64,000 nucleotides of DNA from JBOFCO01 sp051646105 (GCA_051646105.1 JBOFCO010000238.1:1-64000); one strand, 5' to 3'. Numbered from the stretch's first letter, positions 1-8,479 are shown. A program made the numbers and translations. The notes: generated by a model not told the origin, from the letters alone.

Positions 1-1430
1 AGGGCGGCGACATGTCGCCAGATGCGTGGCTGCTTGTAGCGCGCGAGGCGGTCCTGCGCAAACGCCGAAAGCGCCGTATCGGGTATTTCGGCGGCGGATT
101 CATAGGCCAGTGCGATGACGCTGCGCTGCCCGTCCAGGCGATGCTCATAGGCGGCACATGCCGTGACGCCGGGGCACGCGGCCATCGCGGCCTCTACCTC
201 TTCGGGGGAAACGCGGTAACCGCCCGCGTTCATCACGGCGTCGGCACGGCCCAGATGGCGGACCGCACCGCCGGGGCCGACCTCACCCAGATCGCCGGTC
301 AGGAACCAGTCGCCCAGTGCCGGGCCGGGGACAATCCTGTCGCCATCCAGATAGCCCAGCATCAGGCCGGGATCGCTGCGGTGCACGGCAATCTGCCCCC
401 GGCTGCCGGGATAGGCCAGCAGATGATCGCCGATGATGCCGATCTGCCGCCCGGGCTGGACATGGCCGGCATAATCTTCGGGCGCGGGCCTGTCCGGGGA
501 GCCAGACAGATAGGTGGAGCATTCCGTCATGCCAAGCGCCTGATGAACGCCGGTTCCCGTGGTCTGCCGCCATGCCCGCGCGGTTTCGGGCGGCAGTGCC
601 TCGCCCGCCGAAAGGCCGTGGCGAAGCGCGGGCAGGGCAGGAAACGCGGCGCGCAGCATCTGCCGATAGATGCCGGGCGCGGCTGCAAAGACCGTAACGC
701 CATGTTCGGCCATCAGCGCGGGCAGATCGGCGGGGTTGGTGCCGGGTGCGGGAATGATTGCGGTCGCGCCAACCGTCCACGGGTCCATAAGGCCGACGCC
801 GAGAGTATAGCTCCAGTTGAAAGCACCCGCGTGCATCACACGGTCCGAAGGCAAAAGTCCTGTCCAGCCCGCGCGCATCGCCCGGCGGGCCCAGATTGCA
901 CGGTGGGCATGGACAACGGCGCGGGGTTTTCCCGAACTGCCAGATGTAAACAGGATATAGGCCGGGTCTTCGGCTGCGGTATCGGCAAAGCCGCCTTGGG
1001 GATGGTTGAAAAGACCGTCGAAGGACGTGGGGTGCAGCACCGGGCAGGCAGGTCGCGCGGGCAAAGCGATGCCTTCGCCCGCAAGGATCAGCGACGGGTC
1101 AAGCTGGCCGGCGATTTCGGTGATTTCCGATCTGGTCAGTTGCGCCGAAGTGGGCACGGGCACCAGCCCGGCGGCGATCGCGGCAAGGTAAAGCAGCGGG
1201 AACGCGGGAACATTGCCCAGACGCAGCATGACCCGGCTGCCGCGCGGCAAATCCATCGCGGCAAAGGCACCTGCCGCCCCCATCACCGCGCGCCGGATTT
1301 CGGCATGCGACATGACAAGCGGATCGCCCGATGGCCCGGCAACCGCCAGTGCGGCCTTTTCAGGTGCCGACAGCCCGCCGGACAGCACGTGTTCGGCAAG
1401 GTTCAGTCGTTGGGGCCAGGGGTCGGTCAT
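1..1430 (-). CDS. AMP-dependent acyl-CoA synthetase, C-terminus cut by the window edge
   Basis: Reading the minus strand from the ATG at 1430 gives an uninterrupted frame of 476 codons to the left edge. It contains the P-loop of the acyl-adenylate family, TSGSSGKP, near residue 160, a GMTECS-like A5 region, a late FLTGDLGEVG (A7) and the hinge-side ARYKQP before the cut. Family members activate a carboxylic acid with ATP and transfer it to CoA. The sequence resembles benzoate/short-chain acyl-CoA ligases, but the substrate cannot be read. The last catalytic lysine lies outside the window. It is divergent from the cupin-XRE regulator at 1576, which may control it. Confidence 0.85.
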   Translation of the reverse strand, partial: MTDPWPQRLNLAEHVLSGGLSAPEKAALAVAGPSGDPLVMSHAEIRRAVMGAAGAFAAMDLPRGSRVMLRLGNVPAFPLLYLAAIAAGLVPVPTSAQLTRSEITEIAGQLDPSLILAGEGIALPARPACPVLHPTSFDGLFNHPQGGFADTAAEDPAYILFTSGSSGKPRAVVHAHRAIWARRAMRAGWTGLLPSDRVMHAGAFNWSYTLGVGLMDPWTVGATAIIPAPGTNPADLPALMAEHGVTVFAAAPGIYRQMLRAAFPALPALRHGLSAGEALPPETARAWRQTTGTGVHQALGMTECSTYLSGSPDRPAPEDYAGHVQPGRQIGIIGDHLLAYPGSRGQIAVHRSDPGLMLGYLDGDRIVPGPALGDWFLTGDLGEVGPGGAVRHLGRADAVMNAGGYRVSPEEVEAAMAACPGVTACAAYEHRLDGQRSVIALAYESAAEIPDTALSAFAQDRLARYKQPRIWRHVAA

Positions 1431-1542
1431 ACTTGTCACTGCCACATCCACCATGGGGACGGGCTAGCCCGCCGCCCGTTCCGTTGCAAGGGCGCGGTTT
1501 TGCCCGCTGGAACTGGTACAGGTTTCATCCGAAAACTGCTTC

Positions 1543-1563
1543 GCACTTTTTGCAAAGCACTTT
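1543..1563. promoter_or_regulatory. Candidate operator of the XRE-cupin regulator
   Basis: Two copies of GCACTTT (1543-1549 and 1557-1563) flank a TTGCAAA core, 13 bases upstream of the regulator's ATG and in the divergent region shared with the acyl-CoA synthetase. Direct repeats right before a self-regulator's start are typical of autoregulation. No experiment supports it here. Confidence 0.35.
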
Positions 1564-1575
1564 AGAAGGCGGGCC

Positions 1576-2199
1576 ATGAACCAGAACGACCAGACCCGCA
1601 TCATCCGCATCGCCCGCGAAAACGGCACCGAGCAGTTGGCCCAGCCGCTGGACCTTGGCCAGCGGGTGCGCGATCTGCGCAAGGCAAAGGGCTGGACGCT
1701 GGAACAGGCGGCGACAGAGGCAGGGCTGGCGCGGTCAACCCTGTCAAAGATCGAGAACGGGCAGATGTCGCCCACCTATGACGCGCTGAAAAAGCTGGCG
1801 GGGGGCCTGTCGATTTCCGTCCCGCAGCTTTTCACCGCGCCCGCAAAGACGCAGGCCAATGGCCGAATGGCCGTGACGCGGGGTGGGGAAGGGCAGGCGC
1901 AGGTTACCGTGACCTATGAACACGAACTGCTTGCGGGCAGCCTGAAGGGCAAGCAGATGCTGCCCTACCGCGCGCGCATCCGCGCCCGCGACATGGCGGA
2001 ATTCGGCGGCTGGGTGCGCCACGACGGCGAGGAATTCCTGTATGTGCTGACCGGCGTGGTGCGGCTTTTTACCGAGTTTTACGAAGCGGTGGACCTGAAG
2101 CGCGGCGACAGCGCCTATTACGACGCCACCATGGGCCACAACCTGATTTCGGTCAGCGACGACGATGCCACCGTGTTGTGGGTGACATCGCTGGTCTGA
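1576..2199 (+). CDS. XRE-family transcriptional regulator with C-terminal cupin domain
   Basis: A protein of 207 aa. Residues about 28-82 form an XRE helix-turn-helix (GQRVRDLRKAKGWTLEQAA, then LARSTLSKIENGQMSP). Residues about 130-205 form a small cupin barrel (HDGEEFLYVLTG, later GDSAYYDATMGH). Proteins of this layout (PuuR/SutR-like) sense a small molecule with the cupin and regulate neighbouring catabolic genes. A purine-rich GAAGGCGGG precedes the ATG. It is divergent from the acyl-CoA synthetase, the likeliest target. The ligand is unknown. Confidence 0.9.
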   Translation: MNQNDQTRIIRIARENGTEQLAQPLDLGQRVRDLRKAKGWTLEQAATEAGLARSTLSKIENGQMSPTYDALKKLAGGLSISVPQLFTAPAKTQANGRMAVTRGGEGQAQVTVTYEHELLAGSLKGKQMLPYRARIRARDMAEFGGWVRHDGEEFLYVLTGVVRLFTEFYEAVDLKRGDSAYYDATMGHNLISVSDDDATVLWVTSLV

Positions 2200-2220
2200 G
2201 TGCCGGTGTGAGGCGTCGCC

Positions 2221-2571
2221 TCAGGGCAGGGCGGCGGTGACGATGATTTCCACGCGGTAGACCGGCGCGGCCAGCTTTGCCTCTCCCGTCCAGCGGGCGG
2301 GGGTGTGTCCCTGCGGCACCCATCCATCCCAGACGGCATTCATCGCGGCAAAATCTGCAATGTCTGCCAGCCAGATCTGCGCGGTGAGCAGCCTGGTCTT
2401 GTCGGTGCCGGCCAGCGCCAGAAGCCTGTCGATTTCCGCAAGAACATCACGGGTCTGTCCGGCCACGTCATGTTCCGGCTTGCCGACCTGTCCCGCCAGA
2501 TAGGCGATGCCGTTGTGAATGACGGCCTGGCTCATTCTCGGACCGGTTTCGATGCGGGTGATCTGCGACAT
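2221..2571 (-). CDS. RidA family protein (YjgF/YER057c/UK114)
   Basis: A protein of 116 aa, the usual RidA length, starting MSQITRIETGPRMSQAVIHNG. It keeps the family's trimeric chorismate-mutase-like fold signatures (GIAYLAGQV near residue 22, and the C-terminal VYRVEIIVTAALP). RidA enzymes deaminate reactive enamine/imine intermediates of PLP enzymes. The arginine expected in catalytically active RidA (in RVEI) is present. The start is set by AGGAAGGA seven bases upstream, which rules out longer in-frame starts. It is convergent with the XRE gene. Confidence 0.85.
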   Translation of the reverse strand: MSQITRIETGPRMSQAVIHNGIAYLAGQVGKPEHDVAGQTRDVLAEIDRLLALAGTDKTRLLTAQIWLADIADFAAMNAVWDGWVPQGHTPARWTGEAKLAAPVYRVEIIVTAALP

Positions 2572-2746
2572 GGGGTGTCCTTCCTGCGGATGTCTCTGGC
2601 ACAGCCCTAACCGAAGCCTGCGTGCCGGACCAGCCCCAGGCGAGCGCCGACCTGACCGGCGATCCGCCGCCCAGGCCCGGCAAGGTGCGGCTTTCCGGCG
2701 CCGCCGTCGCATCTTATAGGGTGGGACAAGTGGCGGCGGGGACACG

Positions 2747-4333
2747 ATGCATCCGGCAGAAATCTTCGAACTGATCCTTATCATCCTGGGCTTTGTGCTG
2801 GCGCTGCACTGGATCGCGCTGAAATTGCGTCTGCCGCCTGCCACCGTGCTTTTGGTGGGTGGCGGGGGGCTGGCATTTCTGCCGGGCCTGCCATCGATCA
2901 CGCTGGATCCTGAACTGGCGCTGGTGCTGTTCCTGCCGCCGATGCTGGTCGACGGTGCGTTCTATACACCACTCGGCCGCTTTCGCCGGCAGTTGCCCGG
3001 CATCCTGTCGCTCGCCGTCGGTGCCGTTGTGTTTACCACCCTGGCGGTCGGCTGGGTGGTGCACTGGCTGATGCCGGAATTGCCCTGGGCGGCCTGTTTT
3101 GCGCTTGGCGCCGTGGTGTCGCCACCCGATGCCGTTTCGGCACGTGCGGTGCTGAAGGGTGTGTCTCTGCCGCGCCGTCTGACGACCTTGCTGGAAGGTG
3201 AAAGCCTGCTGAACGACGCGACCGGGCTGGTTCTGTTCCGCGTCGCGGTCGTCGCTGCGCTGAGCGGCACCTTTGACGCGGTGCTGGCGCTTGAAAGCTT
3301 TCTGGTCGTGGCGCTGGGCGGGGCCGCAGTCGGGTTGGTTGTCGGTTATGCCTGGCTGCTTGTTGTCCGGCGGGTGGATGACCGGCTTCTGGCCATTGCG
3401 GCCACATCGATGCTGTGCTGGGTTGCCTATCTGGCAGGCGAGGCCGCGCATGTTTCGGGTGTGATCGCCACCGTCGTCGCGGGGCTGGTGCAGGGCTGGC
3501 ACCAGCATACGGTGCTGCCTGCCGGGGTGCGGCTGCAGGGCGCGGCGGTGTCACAGATGATCGGCTTCGTGCTTGAGGCACTGGTTTTCATCCTGATCGG
3601 GTTTTCGCTGCGGAATCTGGTCGACGGAGTGGAAGAGACGGGCGATGTCACGGCCAGCATGATCATTGTGGTGCTGGGTGTCGTCGTGACTGTGGCGGTG
3701 GCCCGGTTCGTCTGGATCTTCGCCTCTGAATGGCTGCTTGCCGCCCTGCGCAGACTGGGCATGAAGCGCGCCCGTCCGCTTGGCTGGCGGCAATCGACGG
3801 TACTGGGCTGGGCCGGGATGCGGGGCGTGGTCACGCTGGCCGTGCCGCTGACGCTGCCGATGGATATGCCGGGCCGCGACCTGATCCTGGTCAGTGCCTT
3901 TGCCGTCATCCTTGCCACCATCATTCTTCAGGGGACCACGCTGGGCTGGCTGATCCGGCGGGTGCGGCCGGTCGATATGGAGCCGCCTGCGGATGTGAGC
4001 ATGGCCGAGGCAGAGGCCGCGATCGCGCGGGCAAGGACCGCCAGGGTGGAAAAGCTGGCCTATGATGAGGACGGCACTTTGATCCATCCGCATCTGCTGA
4101 ACGAACATCGGCGCAGGCTGGATTTCATGGAGCGTTACGCCTCTGATGCCTCGACCGTCATGGAAAACCTGCGCCCGCATTTCGCTGTCGTGCTGGATGC
4201 CCATGCCGAAGGGCGGAAAGAACTGATCCGCCTGCACCGCGCCGGGCTGATCGAGGACGAGGTCCTGCACGAGCTGGAACGCGATCTGGATGTGGAGGAA
4301 CTGGCGATCATCTTCCAGCGCGGCGTCGACTGA
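2747..4333 (+). CDS. CPA1-type Na+/H+ antiporter (NhaP-like)
   Basis: A protein of 528 aa with about 12 hydrophobic segments over the first 420 residues. It carries the cation/proton antiporter features LFLPPMLVDGAF (segment 3), the ion-binding helix pattern GAVVSPPDAVSARAVL with its aspartate, and GESLLNDATGLVLFR. A hydrophilic tail of about 110 residues is rich in acidic and arginine residues and is probably a cytoplasmic regulatory region. It exchanges cytoplasmic Na+ or K+ for protons. It is preceded by GGGGAC before the ATG and followed by the convergent tRNA-Gly gene. Confidence 0.9.
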   Translation: MHPAEIFELILIILGFVLALHWIALKLRLPPATVLLVGGGGLAFLPGLPSITLDPELALVLFLPPMLVDGAFYTPLGRFRRQLPGILSLAVGAVVFTTLAVGWVVHWLMPELPWAACFALGAVVSPPDAVSARAVLKGVSLPRRLTTLLEGESLLNDATGLVLFRVAVVAALSGTFDAVLALESFLVVALGGAAVGLVVGYAWLLVVRRVDDRLLAIAATSMLCWVAYLAGEAAHVSGVIATVVAGLVQGWHQHTVLPAGVRLQGAAVSQMIGFVLEALVFILIGFSLRNLVDGVEETGDVTASMIIVVLGVVVTVAVARFVWIFASEWLLAALRRLGMKRARPLGWRQSTVLGWAGMRGVVTLAVPLTLPMDMPGRDLILVSAFAVILATIILQGTTLGWLIRRVRPVDMEPPADVSMAEAEAAIARARTARVEKLAYDEDGTLIHPHLLNEHRRRLDFMERYASDASTVMENLRPHFAVVLDAHAEGRKELIRLHRAGLIEDEVLHELERDLDVEELAIIFQRGVD

Positions 4334-4405
4334 TCATCGAATCCGGGGGCTAGGATGGATTCGGCGCTGGAAGCGACCGCGTCATCGGGTTGTGGAAGGC
4401 GGAGC

Positions 4406-4479
4406 TGGAGCGGGTGAAGGGAATCGAACCCTCGTCATCAGCTTGGGAAGCTGCGGCTCTACCATTGAGCTACACCCGC
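4406..4479 (-). tRNA. tRNA-Gly (anticodon CCC)
   Basis: A 74-nt cloverleaf on the minus strand. The acceptor stem GCGGGTG pairs with CACCCGC, then come D-arm GCTC/GAGC, anticodon loop TTCCCAA (anticodon CCC), T-arm with TTCGATT, discriminator T and an encoded CCA at 4406-4408. It decodes GGG. The anticodon stem has four good pairs plus one G-A at its base. Confidence 0.95.
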
Positions 4480-4552
4480 GACGGCTTTTGATTAGCGTTT
4501 CGCGCGGCGGGCCGCAACGAGGAATCTGGGCCCGTGCAAGTTCCGTTACGGT

Positions 4553-5116
4553 TCAGGCGCGGAAATGCGCTGCAAGACCTTCGGGCATGGGAAAGCGTGC
4601 CAGCGCGGTGGCGCGACCGCGATCCGACATTTTTCGGGCGGTTTTGGCGACGATGTGATCAACATCCTCTGCCGCCTTGCCGGTGGCGAAATCGGCGAAA
4701 TACCAGCGCAGGAAGGTCAGGCAGATCACATCCTCCAGTGCCTGAACCTCGGCATCGCGTTTGATGCCCTCCTTGCGCAACATCACCCCGGCGCGATCCT
4801 GATCTGCCTGTTTATAGCCCGCATCGGCCATGATCCCGGCGATGCGTATGGCATGGCGGCGGCCCTGTTCGCGCCGCCAGTCCAGATAGCCCTCGCGGCC
4901 TTCCGGATAGTCGGTGCGGGGCAACAGCCAGCGTTCGACATGCTGACCGCGTGCCGCGATCTGCAACACATCCGAGGCATCAGGGGCAAAACCGGCAAGT
5001 TCCGCGGTCATCCGTTCACCGTAAAGCAGGGCGGCGGGGCGACCTGATTCCAGGGTCGGATCAGCGGCATTTGCAGCGTCGATGGCGGCAAGGGCGGTTC
5101 GCAGGCGGTCGGGCAT
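4553..5116 (-). CDS. DUF4202 family protein
   Basis: A soluble protein of 187 aa beginning MPDRLRTALAAIDAANAADP. Hallmarks are an N-terminal YGERMTAEL, the central ARGQHVERWLLPRTDYPEGREGYLDWR with its conserved His/Arg/Trp residues, and a C-terminal LEDVICLTFLRWYFADF. This matches the DUF4202 family, sometimes annotated as glutamyl-tRNA synthetase-like but without any aminoacyl-tRNA synthetase signature here. The role is unknown. It is divergent from the TauE/SafE gene that follows. Confidence 0.8.
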   Translation of the reverse strand: MPDRLRTALAAIDAANAADPTLESGRPAALLYGERMTAELAGFAPDASDVLQIAARGQHVERWLLPRTDYPEGREGYLDWRREQGRRHAIRIAGIMADAGYKQADQDRAGVMLRKEGIKRDAEVQALEDVICLTFLRWYFADFATGKAAEDVDHIVAKTARKMSDRGRATALARFPMPEGLAAHFRA

Positions 5117-5266
5117 GGCGGGGTATCCTGTTTGGCAGGAGTCTTGCAGGCGCAGGCGGTGGGGGCAACCGCAAAGTCATCGCCTTCGGGCTTTGCAACT
5201 GCGCCTTGCGGCGGGTCGGGCGGCTGATAGGGTGCCGGACGGGACCGCAGCGGGGAACGGGTGGCA

Positions 5267-6094
5267 ATGGACGGGATCGATATGGGAACGCTGGCCCTGA
5301 TCGCAGCGCTGCTTGTGGTCGCGGGAGGGGTCACCGGCGTTCTGGCGGGGCTGTTCGGCGTGGGCGGCGGGGCGATTTCCGTGCCGATCCTGTTTCAGGT
5401 GTTCCGCTTTCTGGATGTGCCGGAAACTGCCGCCATGCCCCTGGCGGTGGGCACATCGCTGGCAGTCATCATTCCGACCTCTATCCGGTCGGCGCGCGGA
5501 CATTTTCAGCGCGGAGCGGTCGATCTGGACCTTTTGCGGGACTGGGCGGGGCCGATCCTTTTCGGCGTTGTGCTGGGGGCCGTTCTGGCGCGCTGGTCGC
5601 CGCCATGGGTGTTTCAGGCGGTGTTCGTGCTGGTTGCGGGCACCAATGCGATCAAGCTGCTGTTCGGACGCGAGACATGGAGGCTGGCGGACGACCTGCC
5701 GACCGGCGCCCTGCGCCGCGTCTATGGTGGGGTGATCGGGGTGATGTCGGCGCTGATGGGAATCGGCGGTGGTGCGATCAGCAATCTGGTGATGACCCTG
5801 CATGGTCGCCCGATCCATCAGGCGGTGGCGACTTCGGCGGGTGTGGGGGTCATCATATCGATCCCCGGCGCCCTGGGATATGTTCTGGCGGGCCTGGGCA
5901 AGCCGGACCTGCCGCCGGGATCGCTGGGGTTTGTGTCGCTGATCGGATTTGCGCTGCTGGTGCCGACAACGCTGATGACGGCGGGATTAGGGGTGCGGCT
6001 GGCCCACAGCCTGTCGCGGCGGGCGCTGGAACAGGCCTTCGGCATCTTTCTGGCCCTCGTGTCGCTGCGGTTCATCCTGCTGCTGGCCAGTTGA
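5267..6094 (+). CDS. TauE/SafE family sulfite/sulfur exporter-like membrane protein
   Basis: About 275 aa, almost wholly hydrophobic, with two TauE/SafE repeats. The first has GLFGVGGGAISVPILF (near residue 30), the second GVMSALMGIGGGAISNLVM (near residue 160). Family members export sulfite, sulfoacetate or related anions across the inner membrane. ATG 5267 follows GGGGAACGG; a GTG at 5261 and an ATG at 5282 are alternatives. The stop lies 3 bases from the end of the convergent YeeE gene, forming a small sulfur-transport neighbourhood. Confidence 0.85.
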   Translation: MDGIDMGTLALIAALLVVAGGVTGVLAGLFGVGGGAISVPILFQVFRFLDVPETAAMPLAVGTSLAVIIPTSIRSARGHFQRGAVDLDLLRDWAGPILFGVVLGAVLARWSPPWVFQAVFVLVAGTNAIKLLFGRETWRLADDLPTGALRRVYGGVIGVMSALMGIGGGAISNLVMTLHGRPIHQAVATSAGVGVIISIPGALGYVLAGLGKPDLPPGSLGFVSLIGFALLVPTTLMTAGLGVRLAHSLSRRALEQAFGIFLALVSLRFILLLAS

Positions 6095-6097
6095 CCG

Positions 6098-7147
6098 TCA
6101 GCCGCGGGCGACGCGCCCCATAAGCTGGTGCAACCCGATCAGCGCCCCCGCAATCATCGACAGCAGCGCAAGCGGCGCGGCGTAGGAGAGCGTGGCCATG
6201 CCGGTCAACCCCTGGCCGGCGGCGTCGCCCCCGGCGATCACACCCCCGGTGCCCATCAGTGCCGCGCCGACGATCTGGTATCCCAGACGGCGCGGTGCAG
6301 ATTCGGCATCGCGCCGATGGAACGTGTGGCGCAGTGCCGATCCGGCCATGGCCCCGGCCAGGACCCCGGCGCACAGGCCGGTGGCCAGATCGGGGCCAGA
6401 CACGGCCGCCTGCATGACCCAGGTCAGCCCCAGGCCGAGCGTGAGCGCAAAATCCGGACCCTGCGGGGGCAGTGTGCCGAAACTGTTCTGATCGACCACG
6501 GTCGTCCCTATCAGGCATCCGGCGGTGGCAAGACCTGCGGCGATGGCCCAGCTGATCTGGTGATAGGCATGACGCAGGGGCGGATGCGACAGCGCCCAGC
6601 CGATCAGCCCGGCCCCGACCGGAAGGGCGACCGCAAAGGCGGAAAAACCGGTTTGCCGACCGATCAGATGCGCAAAACCCTGCGGATGCAGCGCAGTACC
6701 CGCGCGGTGAAACAGATTGCCCAGGGGTGACAGCGCGCCGCTTGCCGTGGCCATGGCAGCGATGGCCAGAACCGCGACGATCAGCAGCGACCGCAGATCG
6801 CCGGCACCGCAACGGACGAGCGCACCGAAACCGCAGTTCCCCGACAGCGCCATGCCATAGCCAAAGATCAGCCCGCCAAAGATTGCCGCCAGCGGGTTGA
6901 ACCGCGTGGCTAGCTGGGCCGTTGCGGAAAGGTCGACGAAACCCAGTGCTTCGGCCAGAAAACTGGTGAGTATGGCAGTGCCGCCAGCGATGCCCCACAG
7001 CCGCAGCCGTCTCTGGTCGCGGGCAAAGACGGCGGTTTCAAGGGCGTAAAGCGTACAAAGATCGCCCAGCCGCGCGGCGAGGCCAAGGATCAGCCCTGCC
7101 ATCAGGCCGACCAGCGCGGCAAGAGACTGCGGGGAAAGCTCTGTCAT
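6098..7147 (-). CDS. YeeE/YedE family thiosulfate/sulfur transporter (TsuA-like)
   Basis: A protein of 349 aa with about nine membrane segments. It keeps the cysteine motifs that pass sulfur species in this family: LGDLCTLYALET near residue 30 and MALSGNCGFGALVRCGAGD near residue 105. Characterised relatives import thiosulfate; others may handle sulfide or persulfide. Both family halves are in a single chain. It lies 8 bases downstream of the SqrR-like repressor on the same strand, so the two are very probably co-transcribed and induced by reactive sulfur. Confidence 0.85.
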   Translation of the reverse strand: MTELSPQSLAALVGLMAGLILGLAARLGDLCTLYALETAVFARDQRRLRLWGIAGGTAILTSFLAEALGFVDLSATAQLATRFNPLAAIFGGLIFGYGMALSGNCGFGALVRCGAGDLRSLLIVAVLAIAAMATASGALSPLGNLFHRAGTALHPQGFAHLIGRQTGFSAFAVALPVGAGLIGWALSHPPLRHAYHQISWAIAAGLATAGCLIGTTVVDQNSFGTLPPQGPDFALTLGLGLTWVMQAAVSGPDLATGLCAGVLAGAMAGSALRHTFHRRDAESAPRRLGYQIVGAALMGTGGVIAGGDAAGQGLTGMATLSYAAPLALLSMIAGALIGLHQLMGRVARG

Positions 7148-7155
7148 GGCAACAG

Positions 7156-7557
7156 TTACCGCGCCACGGTGGGATTCGGGGCTGCGTCCGGACCGGCGTT
7201 CGGGCCGCAGAAGATATCGTAAAGCTCCCCCACCAGCCGCGCGGCGCGCGGATCGCCCAGCGAATAATAGATCACCTTGCCTTCACGCCGGGTGTTCACC
7301 AGACCTTCCAGCCGCAGCCTTGCCAGTTGCTGGCTGACCGCAGCTTGCCGGGATTCGAGCAGGTTTTCGAGTTCGGTCACCGATTTTTCGCCCGAGGACA
7401 GATAGCAAAGGATCATAAGCCGACCCTCATGCGCCAAGGCCTTCAGGAATGCGGCGGCATCCTGCGCGCGGGATTCCAGTTCTTCGGCGCGTATGGCCAC
7501 GCAGCCCGGATCACTTTCAGGCTCGGCGGGCATCTGGGGGTCTGCTTCGGCAGTCAT
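7156..7557 (-). CDS. sqrR: SqrR/BigR-type ArsR-family reactive-sulfur-responsive repressor
   Basis: A winged-helix ArsR protein of 133 aa from ATG 7557 (longer upstream starts exist, to 7623). Core HTH: SVTELENLLESRQAAVSQQLARL written as helix-turn-helix around residues 59-81, wing NTRREGKVIYYSL. Cysteines fall at 19, 51 and 117. Their spacing (32 and 66 residues) equals that of Cys9, Cys41 and Cys107 of Rhodobacter capsulatus SqrR, where Cys41 and Cys107 form a polysulfide bridge that releases DNA. It is upstream of, and probably in one operon with, the YeeE transporter. The symbol is an inference from this pattern. Confidence 0.8.
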   Translation of the reverse strand: MTAEADPQMPAEPESDPGCVAIRAEELESRAQDAAAFLKALAHEGRLMILCYLSSGEKSVTELENLLESRQAAVSQQLARLRLEGLVNTRREGKVIYYSLGDPRAARLVGELYDIFCGPNAGPDAAPNPTVAR

Positions 7558-7629
7558 GGACCGTTTCCGCTTGCAGGGGTCAAGCTTGGATAATCGCATT
7601 GTGAAGTCGCGTGCAAGCCCCACGGGGTG

Positions 7630-8145
7630 TCATGTGGCCGCGCAGCCCCGGGCTGACCGCTCGAGCGTGGCATAGCTTCCCGCGTAGAAGACAAGTGGTT
7701 CACCGGCCGTATGACGGGCGCGCATCACCTCTCCCACCAGGATGGTATGGTCGCCGCCGGGATGTCTGGCCTGGGTGCGGCATTCGAAAAGCGCCAGGCA
7801 GCCGGGCAGGATCGGCAGACCGGACAGGCCGTGCCGGACAGCGATGCCGTCAAAACCCGCCCCACCACGGGAAAAGCGTGCCGATAAATCCTGCTGTCCC
7901 GCCGCCAGCACATGCAGTGCGAAATCAGAGGCAGCAACGAATCCCGGCGCACGGGCCGAAGCATTGGCCACGGACCACAGCACCAGCGGTGGCGAAAGCG
8001 ACACGGAGGCGAAGCTGTTGATGGTCATGCCCATCGCCTGTCCATCGGGGCCGTTCACCGTCACCACGCAGACGCCGGTGGCAAAGCGGCCAAGCGCGTC
8101 GCGCAGGCGGCGTTGTGCGGCGGGATCGGGGACAGAGACGTTCAT
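7630..8145 (-). CDS. Flavin reductase family protein
   Basis: A protein of 171 aa with the split-barrel FMN-binding fold. RFATGVCVVTVNGPDGQAMG and MTINSFASVSLSPPLVLWS fall at residues 20-60, and a late GGDHTILVGEVMRARH contains the conserved histidine. Such proteins reduce free FMN/FAD with NAD(P)H for two-component monooxygenases. No partner oxygenase is visible nearby. A strong hairpin with a T-run 100 bases upstream separates it from anything transcribed from the right, or acts as a leader attenuator. Confidence 0.85.
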   Translation of the reverse strand: MNVSVPDPAAQRRLRDALGRFATGVCVVTVNGPDGQAMGMTINSFASVSLSPPLVLWSVANASARAPGFVAASDFALHVLAAGQQDLSARFSRGGAGFDGIAVRHGLSGLPILPGCLALFECRTQARHPGGDHTILVGEVMRARHTAGEPLVFYAGSYATLERSARGCAAT

Positions 8146-8238
8146 CGGAAGGCTCCGTCTGATGCCCGAACTGTCCGGACGAACCGGGTGGTCACCGCAA
8201 CCGGATCGGAAGGGCCGTTATCGAGGGAGCGGCAGGAA

Positions 8239-8310
8239 AAGAAAAACTGGGCAGCCCAAGGGCTGCCCAGCATCGCATAAAATAGGGGGAGGCAACATGT
8301 CATCGTCATG
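8239..8310 (-). ncRNA. Candidate sRNA (or leader attenuator) with CCTCCCCC motif
   Basis: On the minus strand, an unpaired CCTCCCCC (complement of 8285-8292) sits 14 bases before a hairpin (8247-8257 with 8260-8270, 11 bp, 2-nt spacer) followed by TTTTTCTTTT. A C-rich, anti-Shine-Dalgarno-like stretch close to an intrinsic terminator is the layout of alphaproteobacterial trans-acting sRNAs such as the CcsR group. The 5' end was not found. The stretch 8146-8523 holds no convincing protein gene. It could instead be an attenuator in the flavin reductase leader. Confidence 0.45.
8242..8270 (-). terminator. Strong intrinsic terminator
   Basis: A perfect 11-bp stem CTGGGCAGCCC/GGGCTGCCCAG with TT between the arms, followed on the minus strand by TTTTTCTTTT. 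It terminates transcripts coming from the right, upstream of the flavin reductase start. Confidence 0.8.
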
Positions 8311-8479
8311 AAACTGGTATTGTCGGTGCTTCCTGGCGCCTGTCTGATCGGGCGCTGTGTCGAAACTCTGACCATCGGAAGGTATCTTGCGGGCGACTTT
8401 GGGCGATCTTTACCAGACCTGTCATCGTCGCTTTCCGGGGCGGGCAATTGTCCGTGAGAGGCGTGTGCAAAAGACGCAG

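Noticed and set aside
12..1565. A 517-codon plus-strand frame over the first gene
   Set aside because: The minus strand carries TSGSSGKP and other adenylate-forming motifs in one continuous frame. The plus frame has no recognisable domain.
7557..7640. SqrR operator ATTC-N8-GAAT upstream of the repressor
   Set aside because: I looked for it on both strands and found no acceptable match, so no operator is annotated.
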